DNA of 61,567 bases, taken from IMG/VR virus record IMGVR_UViG_3300030108_005279, positions 1-61,567 of that record; one strand, 5' to 3'. The notes below the pieces were generated by a model that saw only the letters and a program-made list of their open reading frames with translations, was not told the DNA's origin and did not search any database. The translations under genes and the position numbers were made by a program. The first letter of the stretch is position 1, and each line of letters opens with the position of its first letter. Source of the DNA: a virus. This document shows, piece by piece, positions 38,701 to 49,849 of the stretch.

Positions 38701-41700
38701 TCATATTATAGTAAAGGTTGATCCAGAACCAATAGTGAAAGTAACACCAGTGTTGATAGTATACGGTCCAAACACACCACCATTGACTGCAGCACCTCCA
38801 TCAGCAGGGAATGATGTGGTGGTATCAAGTGATGTTGGGTTCTGGAAGAAGCGATTTGCATGAACTGAACCTGCAACTTCAAGTTCTGCTCTTGGTGCAG
38901 TAATATTGGATGAAATACCGACTTTAAAGTTAGAATCACCAGTAACCCAACGACCTGTATTACAACCAATTGCTAACTGTTTGCTACCTGTTGCTGATGC
39001 AACATCTACACCAGATCCGATAGAGACATTAAAGCAACCAGTGGTATTATTTTTACTTGTATAAAATCCTAAAAATGTATTACATGCACCACTTGTAGTG
39101 CACTTACCTGCAGCAGTGCCGAGGAACACGTTACCAGTTGCACTACAATTACAGAAACCTGCATTAGTTCCAATGAAGACATTGCAGGTTCCAGATGTTA
39201 AACATTGACCAGCATAAGTTCCAAGTACAGCATTACAAGAACCACTTGTAAGTTTACAACCAGCTTTATGTCCAATCGTAATATTCAAAGAACCAGTTAT
39301 GGCAGATGTACCACGCATTGCACACTTTCCTATAGCAATGTTATTCGAACCAGAGCAGATACAATATCCAGCATAAAATCCCAATATAACATTACTATGG
39401 GCACCATATGCATTAATAACAGCTTGTTTTCCTATAACAACATTATTGTCTCCTGTTCCTGCAGATGCATTGTCACCCCTAAATGCACATAGACCGATTG
39501 CAATGTTGCCTTCTCCTGTTGTCATACATCTTGCAGCGTTCGAACCAACTATGGTATTACCACCAGAAGCAGCAAACCTTCCCGCGAAAGATCCAATTAA
39601 AGTATTTTGAGTCTGAGTTGATAACTGCATACCAGCTTCATGTCCAAAAATTGCATTTAACTCACCTTGAGTAATATCACAACCTGATGATGAACCAACC
39701 ACTACATTATCACGAGCTGATGTTAAACTTAATAAGGCACAATTACCGATGGCAATGTTAAGGAAACAAGTAGCAACACCAGTTCCAATTGCCTTGTGTC
39801 CAATCGCAATACTTCTGGTTGCTTCAGTGGCATTTTGTCCTGCATAACGTCCCAAAAATATATTACAAGCACCACTTGTCATTGCCTTACCAGCACATGA
39901 ACCGAAGAAAATATTACTGCAACCATTAGATCCGTCAAGATTACATCCGGAGCAGGTGTTAGATGCAAATAAGTTTAGATCAGCGTCTGCTGATAATCCA
40001 CCTAAAGAACTACCGTCTGCCTTGGCAAAGTTTGCTGCTGTAATAACTCCAGTTACACATGCACCACCCGCAACAGTTAATTTTGAAAGTAAAGTTGTAG
40101 TTCCGATACCAACATTAAAGGAATTATCACCAGTAACCCACATTGTAGTTCCGGCACCAACTGCCAATTGTGTATCACCAGTTGCTGATGGAAGACAAAC
40201 AGCACAACCAATCGCAATATTCCTTGAACCTGTTGTGTTATTTCTACCTGCAGCGTTACCAAAAAAGATGTTGAAACAACCAGTTGTTATGCATTGCCCT
40301 GCCACTGAACCCATTATGTTATTGTATGATGCTGATGTTGCCTTTTGACCTGCATACATACCAATTGCTACGTTTTGATCACCAGTGAACGTTGCAAGTG
40401 CTAATGCACAGTGTCCCAAACCAACATTCTTATCACCAGTAGTGATACATTGCATGGTGTACTTACCGATGGCAATATTTCTCTCTCCACTGCTCAAACA
40501 TTTCATTGTTATATTACCAATCGCAATGTTGTCATCACCAGCACTACAGTTCATTGCATTACAACCGATGGCAATATTCCTATCACCTGATACACATCTT
40601 CCTGCCTTCTCACCAATAGCAATATTACAACTACTTGATGTTGTGCACTTTTCAAGTGCATAAGAACCAAGTGCAATATTTTTGTTTCCAGATGTTAAAC
40701 ATTTTAGAGAATACGCACCTAATGTGATGTTATTACTTCCTGTCACTGCAGCACATCGCAATGAATTACTACCGATTGCAATATTTTCACTTCCAGTTGT
40801 TACTTGACATCCAGCATAGAAACCGATCGCTATATTGCTATCACCACAAGATTTAAATCCTGCACCCTGACCTAAAAATATCCTCCTATTTCCTGCAGCT
40901 CCACACTGACCAGCAGAGAGACCAAATATCACATTGTAGCAACCAGATGTATTACATTTAGCAGCTGCGTATCCTCCAAAGATATTAGTTTTTCCTGATG
41001 TGGTAAATTCACCAGCCTTATCACCCAAGATTATATTGCGATCACCAGCATTTATCGATTTACCAGCATTACAACCAAGTAGTATGTTGAAGCAAGAGTC
41101 AGAGTCAAGTGCAGCACCTGCACCATCACCAGCGACCAAGTTTGCCTCAGAGTCTTGTGAGAATCCACCAAGTGAACTACCGTCTGCCTTTGCGAAGTTT
41201 GTTGCTGTGATAACACCACTCACACAAGCATCACCGGCAACACTTAATCTTGAACTTGGATTTGTGGTTCCGATACCAACCATAAATTCAGAGTTACCAT
41301 CAATCCAATGATTGTTGTATTTACCAATTGCAAGTTGACAATTACCATTTGTGATCGCAGGATTAACATTACATCCAATTATCACATTATTAGAACCACT
41401 ATTTACAGCCGCACCCGATGCTCTTCCTAATATGACATTAAAAGATCCTGAAGTTATACTTTGTCCAGCAGATGAACCCAAGACGACATTACTACCACCA
41501 GTAATTGTGTTATTAACTCCCGCATATTTACCTATGAAAATATTTTCTTCTCCTGAGGTCGTTCCCTTCCCTGCCTTTAAACCAATCGTAATATTATCGG
41601 ATCCAGTTACGGTGCCATTTCCTAAAGAGCATGAACCAAAAGCAATATTTCTTGATCCAGAAGTATTATTTTTACCAGCACATTGACCAATAAAAATACT

Positions 41701-44700
41701 ATCAGTAGAAGAAGCAAGTTTATAACCACCACAAGTACCAAGTACTATATTATGAGTTCCTCCTGATATTTCTTTTCCTGCACGACATCCTATGAGAACA
41801 TTACATCCACCACCTGCTATTTCTTGACCAGCATGATTACCAAGAATAACATTATCTTTACCTGTGAAAGTAGATTGACAAGCAGCACAATCACCTATGA
41901 CTATGTTACAGCATGCAGAGGTCATATTCTTTCCAGCATGCAGACCCATGATTACGTTTTTATGTCCTGTAACAGTTGCATTAGCAGCCGCATACGATCC
42001 CAAGAAGACATTATCATCACCACCATTAATAGAACATCCTGCTTCTGTACCCATAATAACGTTGCGGTCACCAATGTCAGTGTTTTGAGATGCAGGTCTT
42101 AGTCCACCTATTACAATATTTCTATTACCTGTTTGGTTGGAGCATCCTGCATTGCATCCACCTAAAATAATATTTTGATAACCAGATGTAACTGCCTTAC
42201 CAGAACAGGCACCTAAGAAAAGGTTGAAGCAACCAGAGGAACCATCAAGATTAGCACCAGCCTGAGTTCCGGCAACTAAGTTCTCATCTGCGTCTGCAGA
42301 AAATCCACCAAGTGAACTACCATCTGCTTTCGCAAAGTTTGTTGCTGTGATGACACCAACAACTAACGCATCACCAACAAGATGTACTTTAGATGAGGGA
42401 TTCGTAGTTCCAATACCAACTAATTCACCAGCACCAAATGGAGCAACTTGAATCGTTCCGTCTGCATTTACATCAAAACTTGGTATTCCACTGATGTCGT
42501 TGACTGCGAAGATTGAACCTGATGAAAGATTATTTGTAACTGAGAATAATTGACCTTCACTTCCCTCTACATTGAAGGCAACTGTATCAGTTGTTGCTGT
42601 TCCTGTGCTGACATGTAATTTTGCTGCTGGATTTGTTGTTCCAATACCAACACATGATAGTGTATGAATACCAACATCTGTTGATACGAAAGGACTACTA
42701 CCACCAGCACTAATACCAGTTAGACATGAACCATCACCACAGAATTTAGTTGCGATGAAGATTCCACCAGAATTCATCGCCTTAATCGTAGATCCTGCTA
42801 GACATACATTATAAGAACTATCACCACAGATCCAACGATTTGATCCACATCCTATTGCTAATTGAGTGCTTGATGTTGCTGAAGATGCACAAACTGCTCT
42901 ACCAATCAAGGTATTATTATCACCTGTGGTAGTGGTTGATCCAGTATATGATCCAATGAAGATATTTTGAGTACCAGTCGTGACCGTATGTCCAGATTGA
43001 TAACCTATGGAAATGTTTAAGGTTCCAGTGTTGCTTGAAAATGTACCACCCTGTAATGCACACTGACCTAATGCAATATTAAATCCACCAGTGCATCTAA
43101 GTTTTCCAGCATATCTTCCCATGAAGATGTTACCATTACCAGAGATTAAGCAATGACCAGCACTAGTGCCCATGAAGATATTACATTCACCACTTACACT
43201 ACATTTTCCTGCAGCACAACCAATTGCTACGTTACTACTTCCAGTTACTGCTGCAGAACTCATCGCAGCATTACCAATGGCAACATTAAAACCGCCAGAT
43301 GTAAAAGCCTCAAGAGCTTTTCTACCAATAGCAATATTACATACCCCAGTATTGTTGGAGGCAGTGGATGACCCCTTTCCTGCATATTTTCCAATAAAGA
43401 CGTTTGCATGTCCAATAGCAAAACCACCCGTATAATCACCTAAGTATACGTTGCTACTTCCAGTTAGCATATGGTCACCAGCAAGATATCCTAAAACAAG
43501 GTTTTTCGAACCTGTGGTTAGGCATCCAGCAGCTCTACAACCCATGACAATATTATGTTGTCTACTGGATGAGTTACCTGCACATGCACCCATTGCAAAT
43601 CCACCAATAGCAATATTCTTTACACCGCAGGTGTCCTGCTGTCCTGCCATCTCACCAATATAGACATTACCATCACCAGATTCATGACATTCACCAGCAT
43701 AATATCCCATGAAGGCGTTACTATTAGCACCTTGTAGTTTCCGACCTGCATTGAGACCAAATACAGTATTATAATCACCTGTGGTAATACAACAACCTGC
43801 ACGTCTACCCATTGCAATATTGTTATGACCAGATGTCATTGCATTACCAGCATTACAACCTAATAAGATATTATTATCACCTGTCATAACAGCACATGCT
43901 GCTGCTTTATGTCCTATTGCTATGGTTCCGCTTCCAGTAAACCCAGATTTCGATGCAGAACCACAACCTATGATTACGTTATTATCTCCGGTGCTATACT
44001 TACCAGTTTCCCTACCAATATTGACGTTAGCACTTGAATCTGTGGTATGCTGACCAGCTTCAAGTCCAATACGAATATTATCAGAACCAGAAGTTGTACA
44101 TCTTCCTGCGTGTTTTCCTATTGCAACGTTACGAGCACCAGTTACTGTACCATCTGACATTGCATACACACCTATCGCAACATTGCAACTACCAGATGTC
44201 ATTGCATTACCAGCACTATGACCAAGTAAAACATTATGATCACCTGAATTTAACGCTGCACCAGAGTTGCAACCAAGCATAATGTTGAAGCAAGTATCCG
44301 AATCAGCTGCTGCACCAGCACCTGTTCCTGCGATTAAGTTTCCTTCTGAATCTTGTGAGAATCCACCTAAAGAACTGCCATCTGCTTTCGCAAAGTTTGT
44401 TGCTGTGATGACTCCACTAACACAAGCGTCACCAGCAACACTTAATCTTGAACTTGGATTTGTGGTTCCGATACCAACATTAAAATCACAGTTACCAGAA
44501 ATCCAATTGGTATTACCAGCACCAACTGCCAATTGATCATTACCAGTCGCTGATGGTAGTTCAACGTTACAACCAATAGCAATGTTATTAAATCCCGTGG
44601 TTGTAGTATTACCTGCACACGTACCAAGGAAGATATTATCTTTACCTGAGGTAATGTTCAGAGCTGCTCTACATCCTATACCGATGTTTTTATCACCAGT

Positions 44701-47700
44701 AGTAGTGCCAGTTCCAAAGGAATATCGACCTATTGCAACATTATAACTACCACTTGTTAGATTTTGAAAAGATACAGCACCTAATCCGATATTATGATCT
44801 CCTGTCACAGTTCCAAGAGAAGCAGTAAATGTTCCCATGAAAATATTGCAACAAGCAGTGGTTAAATTCTGAGCGATATTCTTTCCTATAGCTATATTGC
44901 TCTTTCCTGATGTTACTTTTCTCAGAGAAAAATATCCAATTGCCGTGTTACAACCACCAGTTGTAACGCCACATTGCATTGCTTTATGACCAATTGCAAC
45001 ATTGCAACCACCAGTGGACAATTTATTGGCTGCCATGCAACCTAAGGCAATATTGGAAGAACCAGAAGAAATAGTGAACATTGCATCCATTCCTATTGCA
45101 ATGTTAGTTTGCCCAGTATTATCTGAAACAGTACTACTACCAAGTAATGAACATAATCCCAACGCAATATTATAATTACCTTTTATACATTTACCAGCAC
45201 AGGTTCCTATGAAGATTGATTTAGTTATACTGGTTGAACAATATGCTGCATTTTTTCCGATTATAATATTTTCAGAACCATTACCACTATACATGGTTCT
45301 TGTACCAAGAATAACATTACAACTTCCAGATGTAACACCTGATCCACTACATTCACCTAATATAATATTTGCAGCACCAGCACATATGTAAGCACCTGCT
45401 TCATGTCCTAATAAAAGGTTATCTGCTCCTGTAACTTTATTACCAGCACGACCTCCAATTGTTATGTTTCTGCTACCCGTTGAGTTACTACATCCAGTTC
45501 TATCACCGATCGCAATATTGTAACCTCCGGAGGTTATACTGTCACCTGCTTGACAACCTATTAAAATATTTTGGTCACCGGCATTTAATGCTGCACCAGC
45601 ATTGCAACCAAGCATAATATTGAAGCAAGTATCCGAATCAGCTGCTGCACCAGCACCTGTTCCAGCGATTAAGTTACCTTGTGAGTCTTGTGAGAATCCA
45701 CCTAAAGAACTACCGTCTGCCTTCGCAAAGTTTGCTGCGGTGATGACACCACTGACACAAGCGTCACCAGCAATACTTAATCTTGAACTTGGGTTCGTGG
45801 TTCCAATACCAACCATAAAGTCAGAGGTACCAGTAATCCAACTAGTTGCTGCGACACCAATCGCTAATTGATGATCTCCAGTTGCAGATGGAACTGTTGC
45901 ACCGTGACCTATCAGAATATTACTACTACCAGAGGTTAAAGATTTACCTGCACAAGTTCCTATTGTTATATTAGAATCACCAGTGACATCAGCAGATCCT
46001 AATGACAAACAACCAATCGAGATGTTGTTAGTACCACTTGATAGTAAATGAGATGAACATCTACCTATTGCGATATTATCATCACCAGTTATAGATCCGC
46101 ACCAACCGGCACAAAAACCCATAATAATATTAGCATCACCAGAACAAATATTTCCAGCACGAGGACCAAACATAGAGTTGTAACAACCAGTCGTACCTCC
46201 TGTGCCACCTGCTAAATATCCAAATCCCTGATTTTGATTACCAGTGATTGCATTGAAAGCACCAGCTTGATCACCAACGAAACTATTCTTCGTACCAGTG
46301 GTAACATCTCTACCTGCGTCTCTACCAACAAATGTATTACACCCTCCACTTATAGCACATTTTCCAGCGTATCTTCCTATTGCAATAATATCCTGAAAAT
46401 AAACACCATCAGCACCACCCATTCCTGCGTGTTCACCAATCGCTATTGCCCTGAGACCACGGTTTTTCATTCCAGCACTATTTCCTATAAAGATTTGGCA
46501 ACAACCAGTTTGACTACATTTACCGGCATTCATACCGATCATGACATTCATGCATCCGACACTGCTTTGATGTCCGGCGTCAATACCAATAAATACGTTC
46601 TTATTTCCTGTGGTTAAGTGATATCCGGCACAGACACCAATGACAAGATTGGCACAACCTGTATTTGAAGCAGTATTAGCACTACCTACAAGTTTACCTA
46701 TGTAAATACTATCACAAGCACCATCAACAGATTTACCAGCTTGAGTACCTATTATAAGATTACGGTCTCCATAAGTTAGGTCACAACCTGAACAGTTACC
46801 TAATAAGACATTTTCGCATCCACTACTACCTAAATTATTACCAGCACAAGTTCCAGCAAATAAGTTTTCTTTTGAGTCTGGTTCGAATCCACCAAGTGAA
46901 CTACCATCTGCTTTTGCAAAGTTTGTTGCGGTGATGACTCCACTAACACATGCATCACCGGCAACACTAAGTCTTGAACTTGGGTTCGTGGTTCCAATAC
47001 CAACCATAAAGTCAGAGGTACCAGTGATCCAACGATTTGTCTCATAACCGATTGCTAATTGGCAATGACCAGTTATTGATGGGAGTTTTACACAACGACC
47101 TATGGCTATGTTACCACAACCAGTTGTTGTGGTACATCCTGCATATGATCCTAAAAATACATTATTATAACCGGTAGTTATGTCTTGTCCGGTATAATAT
47201 CCCATCATGACGTTAAATCGTCCAGTTGTGATATTTCTTCCTGATGCTTGTCCTACAAAAGCGTTTGCTCCAGCACTATGATTCTCACAACCACAACCAG
47301 ATCTTCTACCTATGAAAACATTACTAAATGCTGTCGCACCACGTTTACCAGCATACTCACCAATCGCGATGTTCGCAGCACCAGATGTCCCACAACGTAA
47401 AGCTTCACTACCCAAAGCAACATTGTGAGCACCAGAGTTAGAACTTACTGTAGAACTACCTTGAAGTGCGTGACATCCAATTGCAATCTCTGAATAAGCA
47501 CATCTACATCTTCCAGCATATACACCAATATAAACAGAATTGTGAACAGCTGTATTTTGACCGGCATACTGACCTAACGCAACGACATCAATACCAGTTC
47601 CAGAGGAAAATGCCCCCTTACCAATCGCAATACTCTTTCCTGTAGTTGTAGCTGTAGAACCAGCAAGACATCCAATAAATACGTTGTCTTCACCTGAAGA

Positions 47701-49803
47701 TATATTAATACCAGAACATTTTCCGAATGCGATATTATTATCACCAGTGGTAACCCCGTCTCGCATTGCAAATGCACCTAATGCAATGTTAAAATCTCCT
47801 GTAGAATTCTTACGATTTGCACCACATCCTATAGAAACATTACATGATCCTGAAGTGTTCCATTCAGAGGCACCACGACCTATAAAAACATTTTGATTAC
47901 CTGTATGTGTAGTTTGAGATGCGATATATCTACCTATGAATATATTACATGATCCTGTTGTGTTCTTTTCTCCAGCAAATTTACCAATATTAATATTACT
48001 TACACCAGTAGTGAGACGCTTACCAGCTGCATCACCAATTGCAATATTTTCATTTCCACTTTGAAGACAATATGCAGCACAGCATCCTAAAATAACATTA
48101 TTATCACCAGCACAATTCGTATATCCTGCCTTATATCCCAAGGCAATGTTAAAGCAAGTATCAGCATCAGACGCATTACCTGCAGTTGTTCCTGCATATA
48201 AGTTCTCTTGTGAGTCTGGTTCGAATCCACCTAAAGAACTACCATCTGCTTTCGCAAAGTTTGCTGCGGTGATGACTCCAGTTACACATGCACCACCTGC
48301 GACAGTTAATCTTGAATGTATCGTTGTAGTTCCAATACCCACATTAAAGTCAGAATTACCACTAATCCAAAATTTAGTATGGACACCAATTCCAAGTTGA
48401 CAATTATCAGTCGCACTTGGAAGATTAAAACTATATGTACCTATTGCAATATTCTTACCACCAGTTGAAACATTACCTCCTGCACTCCTTCCTAAGAAAA
48501 TGTTACAACCACCTGAAGTGATCTCTACACCAGCATAAGCACCCATAACAACGTTATCGGATCCTGTAATCGTTTCATTAATTCCTGCTCCTCTACCAAT
48601 GAATACATTATTTTCTGCAGATGTAATTCCTTTTGATGCTTTAAAACCAATCGCAATGTTATGCTGTCCGGTATTAACACCAAGTCCTAAGGCACATTCA
48701 CCCATTGCAATATTATTAAATCCAGATGTTGAATTTTGAAGAGATAATTTACCTAACGCGATATTATTGGCACCTGTTACTGTACCATCATTCATTGCAA
48801 GGTAACCAATTCCTATGTTACAACTTCCTGTGGTTAAATCACTACCAGCATTTGTTCCAAGAAAAACATTACCGATTGCAGTTGTGAAATTTTTACTTGC
48901 ATAACGTCCAATCGCAACGTTAAATGTACCTGAAATAGTTCCTGATGATGCACCAGAACCTGCACACATTCCAATTCCTATATTACAATTACCAGTTACA
49001 TATTGCGCCGCTCTTCTACCAATCGCAACACGATCACTACCAGTGGTGGCAGTTTGCATAGTTCCCTCACCTAATGCAACATTAAAACCACCATCTACAT
49101 TACATCTAAGAGCATATGCACCGATTGATACATTCTTATTTCCAGAGGTTAAACATCTGGAAGCGTACGTACCTAACATGACATTATGATCACCTGAGTT
49201 TAAGTTCGGTGCAGCTTTAAATCCTAAACCAATGTTGAAACAAGTATCAGCATCAGAAGAATTACCAGTATTACATCCTGCATATAAGTTCTCTTGTGAG
49301 TCTGCTGAGAATCCAGGAAGATTACTTAGTGCCGAACCATCACCAGTAAGTGTAGTAGCAGATAGAACACCTACCACCTTCACACCAGTGTTCATCGTCT
49401 CTAATTTTTTACTTGCGTCATAATATAATTCGACTGCTCCGTCTTGATTCGCGATGATCATGTTTTCATGATCAATACGACCACCCTTAATACTTACAAC
49501 AGTTCCATGAATAGCTAAAGGTCCGCCTGAAAAATCAGCATCGTTACCTATCTGTGAGGCAGTGATGACACCTGTAATATTAATGTTAGGAAAAGTTGAG
49601 ATACCATTAGTGACATTTATCCCACCGTTTGTGACTCTTAATCCATTTCCTGCTGTTATTATTCCTACTGAATCTATATTTGTTACGTCTTCATAAGTTA
49701 ATGTACCACCAATCGTGACGTTTCCCGTAAATGTCGCCGCCGCACCGCTTACTATATTTCTACTATCATCAATAATAGTAGAGCCTGATATCTTAATTGC
49801 CAT
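38701..49803 (-). CDS. Giant repeat fibre protein, 3700 residues
   Basis: The largest ORF. It starts MAIKISGSTIIDDSRNIVSG followed by GNVTIGGTLTYEDVTNIDSV. The bulk is 22-26-residue units of the form TGxxNIxIGxxAGxxxTxGxx, similar to those of trimeric autotransporter heads. They are arranged in eight blocks, each opened by an LxAGxxAGxxxDSDTCFNI segment and closed by SATGxxQLAIG, WITGxSDFxVGIGTT and SSRLSVAGDACVSGVITA, then FAKADGSSLGG. Cys often precedes the conserved Asn. The C-terminus (GGVFGPYTINTGVTFTIGSG) is a tip strand module without S74 protease. No enzyme motif was seen. Likely a very long trimeric side fibre. Confidence 0.78.
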   Translation of the reverse strand: MAIKISGSTIIDDSRNIVSGAAATFTGNVTIGGTLTYEDVTNIDSVGIITAGNGLRVTNGGINVTNGISTFPNINITGVITASQIGNDADFSGGPLAIHGTVVSIKGGRIDHENMIIANQDGAVELYYDASKKLETMNTGVKVVGVLSATTLTGDGSALSNLPGFSADSQENLYAGCNTGNSSDADTCFNIGLGFKAAPNLNSGDHNVMLGTYASRCLTSGNKNVSIGAYALRCNVDGGFNVALGEGTMQTATTGSDRVAIGRRAAQYVTGNCNIGIGMCAGSGASSGTISGTFNVAIGRYASKNFTTAIGNVFLGTNAGSDLTTGSCNIGIGYLAMNDGTVTGANNIALGKLSLQNSTSGFNNIAMGECALGLGVNTGQHNIAIGFKASKGITSAENNVFIGRGAGINETITGSDNVVMGAYAGVEITSGGCNIFLGRSAGGNVSTGGKNIAIGTYSFNLPSATDNCQLGIGVHTKFWISGNSDFNVGIGTTTIHSRLTVAGGACVTGVITAANFAKADGSSLGGFEPDSQENLYAGTTAGNASDADTCFNIALGYKAGYTNCAGDNNVILGCCAAYCLQSGNENIAIGDAAGKRLTTGVSNINIGKFAGEKNTTGSCNIFIGRYIASQTTHTGNQNVFIGRGASEWNTSGSCNVSIGCGANRKNSTGDFNIALGAFAMRDGVTTGDNNIAFGKCSGINISSGEDNVFIGCLAGSTATTTGKSIAIGKGAFSSGTGIDVVALGQYAGQNTAVHNSVYIGVYAGRCRCAYSEIAIGCHALQGSSTVSSNSGAHNVALGSEALRCGTSGAANIAIGEYAGKRGATAFSNVFIGRRSGCGCENHSAGANAFVGQASGRNITTGRFNVMMGYYTGQDITTGYNNVFLGSYAGCTTTTGCGNIAIGRCVKLPSITGHCQLAIGYETNRWITGTSDFMVGIGTTNPSSRLSVAGDACVSGVITATNFAKADGSSLGGFEPDSKENLFAGTCAGNNLGSSGCENVLLGNCSGCDLTYGDRNLIIGTQAGKSVDGACDSIYIGKLVGSANTASNTGCANLVIGVCAGYHLTTGNKNVFIGIDAGHQSSVGCMNVMIGMNAGKCSQTGCCQIFIGNSAGMKNRGLRAIAIGEHAGMGGADGVYFQDIIAIGRYAGKCAISGGCNTFVGRDAGRDVTTGTKNSFVGDQAGAFNAITGNQNQGFGYLAGGTGGTTGCYNSMFGPRAGNICSGDANIIMGFCAGWCGSITGDDNIAIGRCSSHLLSSGTNNISIGCLSLGSADVTGDSNITIGTCAGKSLTSGSSNILIGHGATVPSATGDHQLAIGVAATSWITGTSDFMVGIGTTNPSSRLSIAGDACVSGVITAANFAKADGSSLGGFSQDSQGNLIAGTGAGAAADSDTCFNIMLGCNAGAALNAGDQNILIGCQAGDSITSGGYNIAIGDRTGCSNSTGSRNITIGGRAGNKVTGADNLLLGHEAGAYICAGAANIILGECSGSGVTSGSCNVILGTRTMYSGNGSENIIIGKNAAYCSTSITKSIFIGTCAGKCIKGNYNIALGLCSLLGSSTVSDNTGQTNIAIGMDAMFTISSGSSNIALGCMAANKLSTGGCNVAIGHKAMQCGVTTGGCNTAIGYFSLRKVTSGKSNIAIGKNIAQNLTTACCNIFMGTFTASLGTVTGDHNIGLGAVSFQNLTSGSYNVAIGRYSFGTGTTTGDKNIGIGCRAALNITSGKDNIFLGTCAGNTTTTGFNNIAIGCNVELPSATGNDQLAVGAGNTNWISGNCDFNVGIGTTNPSSRLSVAGDACVSGVITATNFAKADGSSLGGFSQDSEGNLIAGTGAGAAADSDTCFNIMLGCNSGAALNSGDHNVLLGHSAGNAMTSGSCNVAIGVYAMSDGTVTGARNVAIGKHAGRCTTSGSDNIRIGLEAGQHTTDSSANVNIGRETGKYSTGDNNVIIGCGSASKSGFTGSGTIAIGHKAAACAVMTGDNNILLGCNAGNAMTSGHNNIAMGRRAGCCITTGDYNTVFGLNAGRKLQGANSNAFMGYYAGECHESGDGNVYIGEMAGQQDTCGVKNIAIGGFAMGACAGNSSSRQHNIVMGCRAAGCLTTGSKNLVLGYLAGDHMLTGSSNVYLGDYTGGFAIGHANVFIGKYAGKGSSTASNNTGVCNIAIGRKALEAFTSGGFNVAIGNAAMSSAAVTGSSNVAIGCAAGKCSVSGECNIFMGTSAGHCLISGNGNIFMGRYAGKLRCTGGFNIALGQCALQGGTFSSNTGTLNISIGYQSGHTVTTGTQNIFIGSYTGSTTTTGDNNTLIGRAVCASSATSSTQLAIGCGSNRWICGDSSYNVCLAGSTIKAMNSGGIFIATKFCGDGSCLTGISAGGSSPFVSTDVGIHTLSCVGIGTTNPAAKLHVSTGTATTDTVAFNVEGSEGQLFSVTNNLSSGSIFAVNDISGIPSFDVNADGTIQVAPFGAGELVGIGTTNPSSKVHLVGDALVVGVITATNFAKADGSSLGGFSADADENLVAGTQAGANLDGSSGCFNLFLGACSGKAVTSGYQNIILGGCNAGCSNQTGNRNIVIGGLRPASQNTDIGDRNVIMGTEAGCSINGGDDNVFLGSYAAANATVTGHKNVIMGLHAGKNMTSACCNIVIGDCAACQSTFTGKDNVILGNHAGQEIAGGGCNVLIGCRAGKEISGGTHNIVLGTCGGYKLASSTDSIFIGQCAGKNNTSGSRNIAFGSCSLGNGTVTGSDNITIGLKAGKGTTSGEENIFIGKYAGVNNTITGGSNVVLGSSAGQSITSGSFNVILGRASGAAVNSGSNNVIIGCNVNPAITNGNCQLAIGKYNNHWIDGNSEFMVGIGTTNPSSRLSVAGDACVSGVITATNFAKADGSSLGGFSQDSEANLVAGDGAGAALDSDSCFNILLGCNAGKSINAGDRNIILGDKAGEFTTSGKTNIFGGYAAAKCNTSGCYNVIFGLSAGQCGAAGNRRIFLGQGAGFKSCGDSNIAIGFYAGCQVTTGSENIAIGSNSLRCAAVTGSNNITLGAYSLKCLTSGNKNIALGSYALEKCTTSSSCNIAIGEKAGRCVSGDRNIAIGCNAMNCSAGDDNIAIGNITMKCLSSGERNIAIGKYTMQCITTGDKNVGLGHCALALATFTGDQNVAIGMYAGQKATSASYNNIMGSVAGQCITTGCFNIFFGNAAGRNNTTGSRNIAIGCAVCLPSATGDTQLAVGAGTTMWVTGDNSFNVGIGTTTLLSKLTVAGGACVTGVITAANFAKADGSSLGGLSADADLNLFASNTCSGCNLDGSNGCSNIFFGSCAGKAMTSGACNIFLGRYAGQNATEATRSIAIGHKAIGTGVATCFLNIAIGNCALLSLTSARDNVVVGSSSGCDITQGELNAIFGHEAGMQLSTQTQNTLIGSFAGRFAASGGNTIVGSNAARCMTTGEGNIAIGLCAFRGDNASAGTGDNNVVIGKQAVINAYGAHSNVILGFYAGYCICSGSNNIAIGKCAMRGTSAITGSLNITIGHKAGCKLTSGSCNAVLGTYAGQCLTSGTCNVFIGTNAGFCNCSATGNVFLGTAAGKCTTSGACNTFLGFYTSKNNTTGCFNVSIGSGVDVASATGSKQLAIGCNTGRWVTGDSNFKVGISSNITAPRAELEVAGSVHANRFFQNPTSLDTTTSFPADGGAAVNGGVFGPYTINTGVTFTIGSGSTFTII
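39900..48350 (-). repeat. Recurring linker blocks within the giant fibre gene
   Basis: A DNA block of about 200 bases coding for GTTNPSSRLSVAGDACVSG, ADGSSLGG and NLxAGxxAG recurs with high identity at about 39.9-40.1, 41.1-41.3, 42.2-42.4, 44.3-44.5, 45.6-45.8, 46.85-47.0 and 48.15-48.35 kb. Similar blocks occur in the second fibre near 53.0, 53.75-53.95, 55.75 and 56.6-56.75 kb. These are natural sites for homologous recombination. Confidence 0.7.
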
Positions 49804-49841
49804 TTAATTACCGTCTTCGTGTAGCACTAGGTAGTTTTTTA

Positions 49842-49849
49842 TATTTATA
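49842..49849 (-). promoter_or_regulatory. Late promoter TATAAATA
   Basis: Exact late octamer overlapping the end of the LamG gene (49845), about 40 bases upstream of the giant fibre ATG. Confidence 0.6.

Noticed and set aside
39200-48400. Many plus-strand ORFs opposite the giant fibre gene
   Set aside because: They are antisense shadows of a repetitive gene: same repeat period, Pro/Ala- or Cys/Thr-rich nonsense, no ribosome sites.
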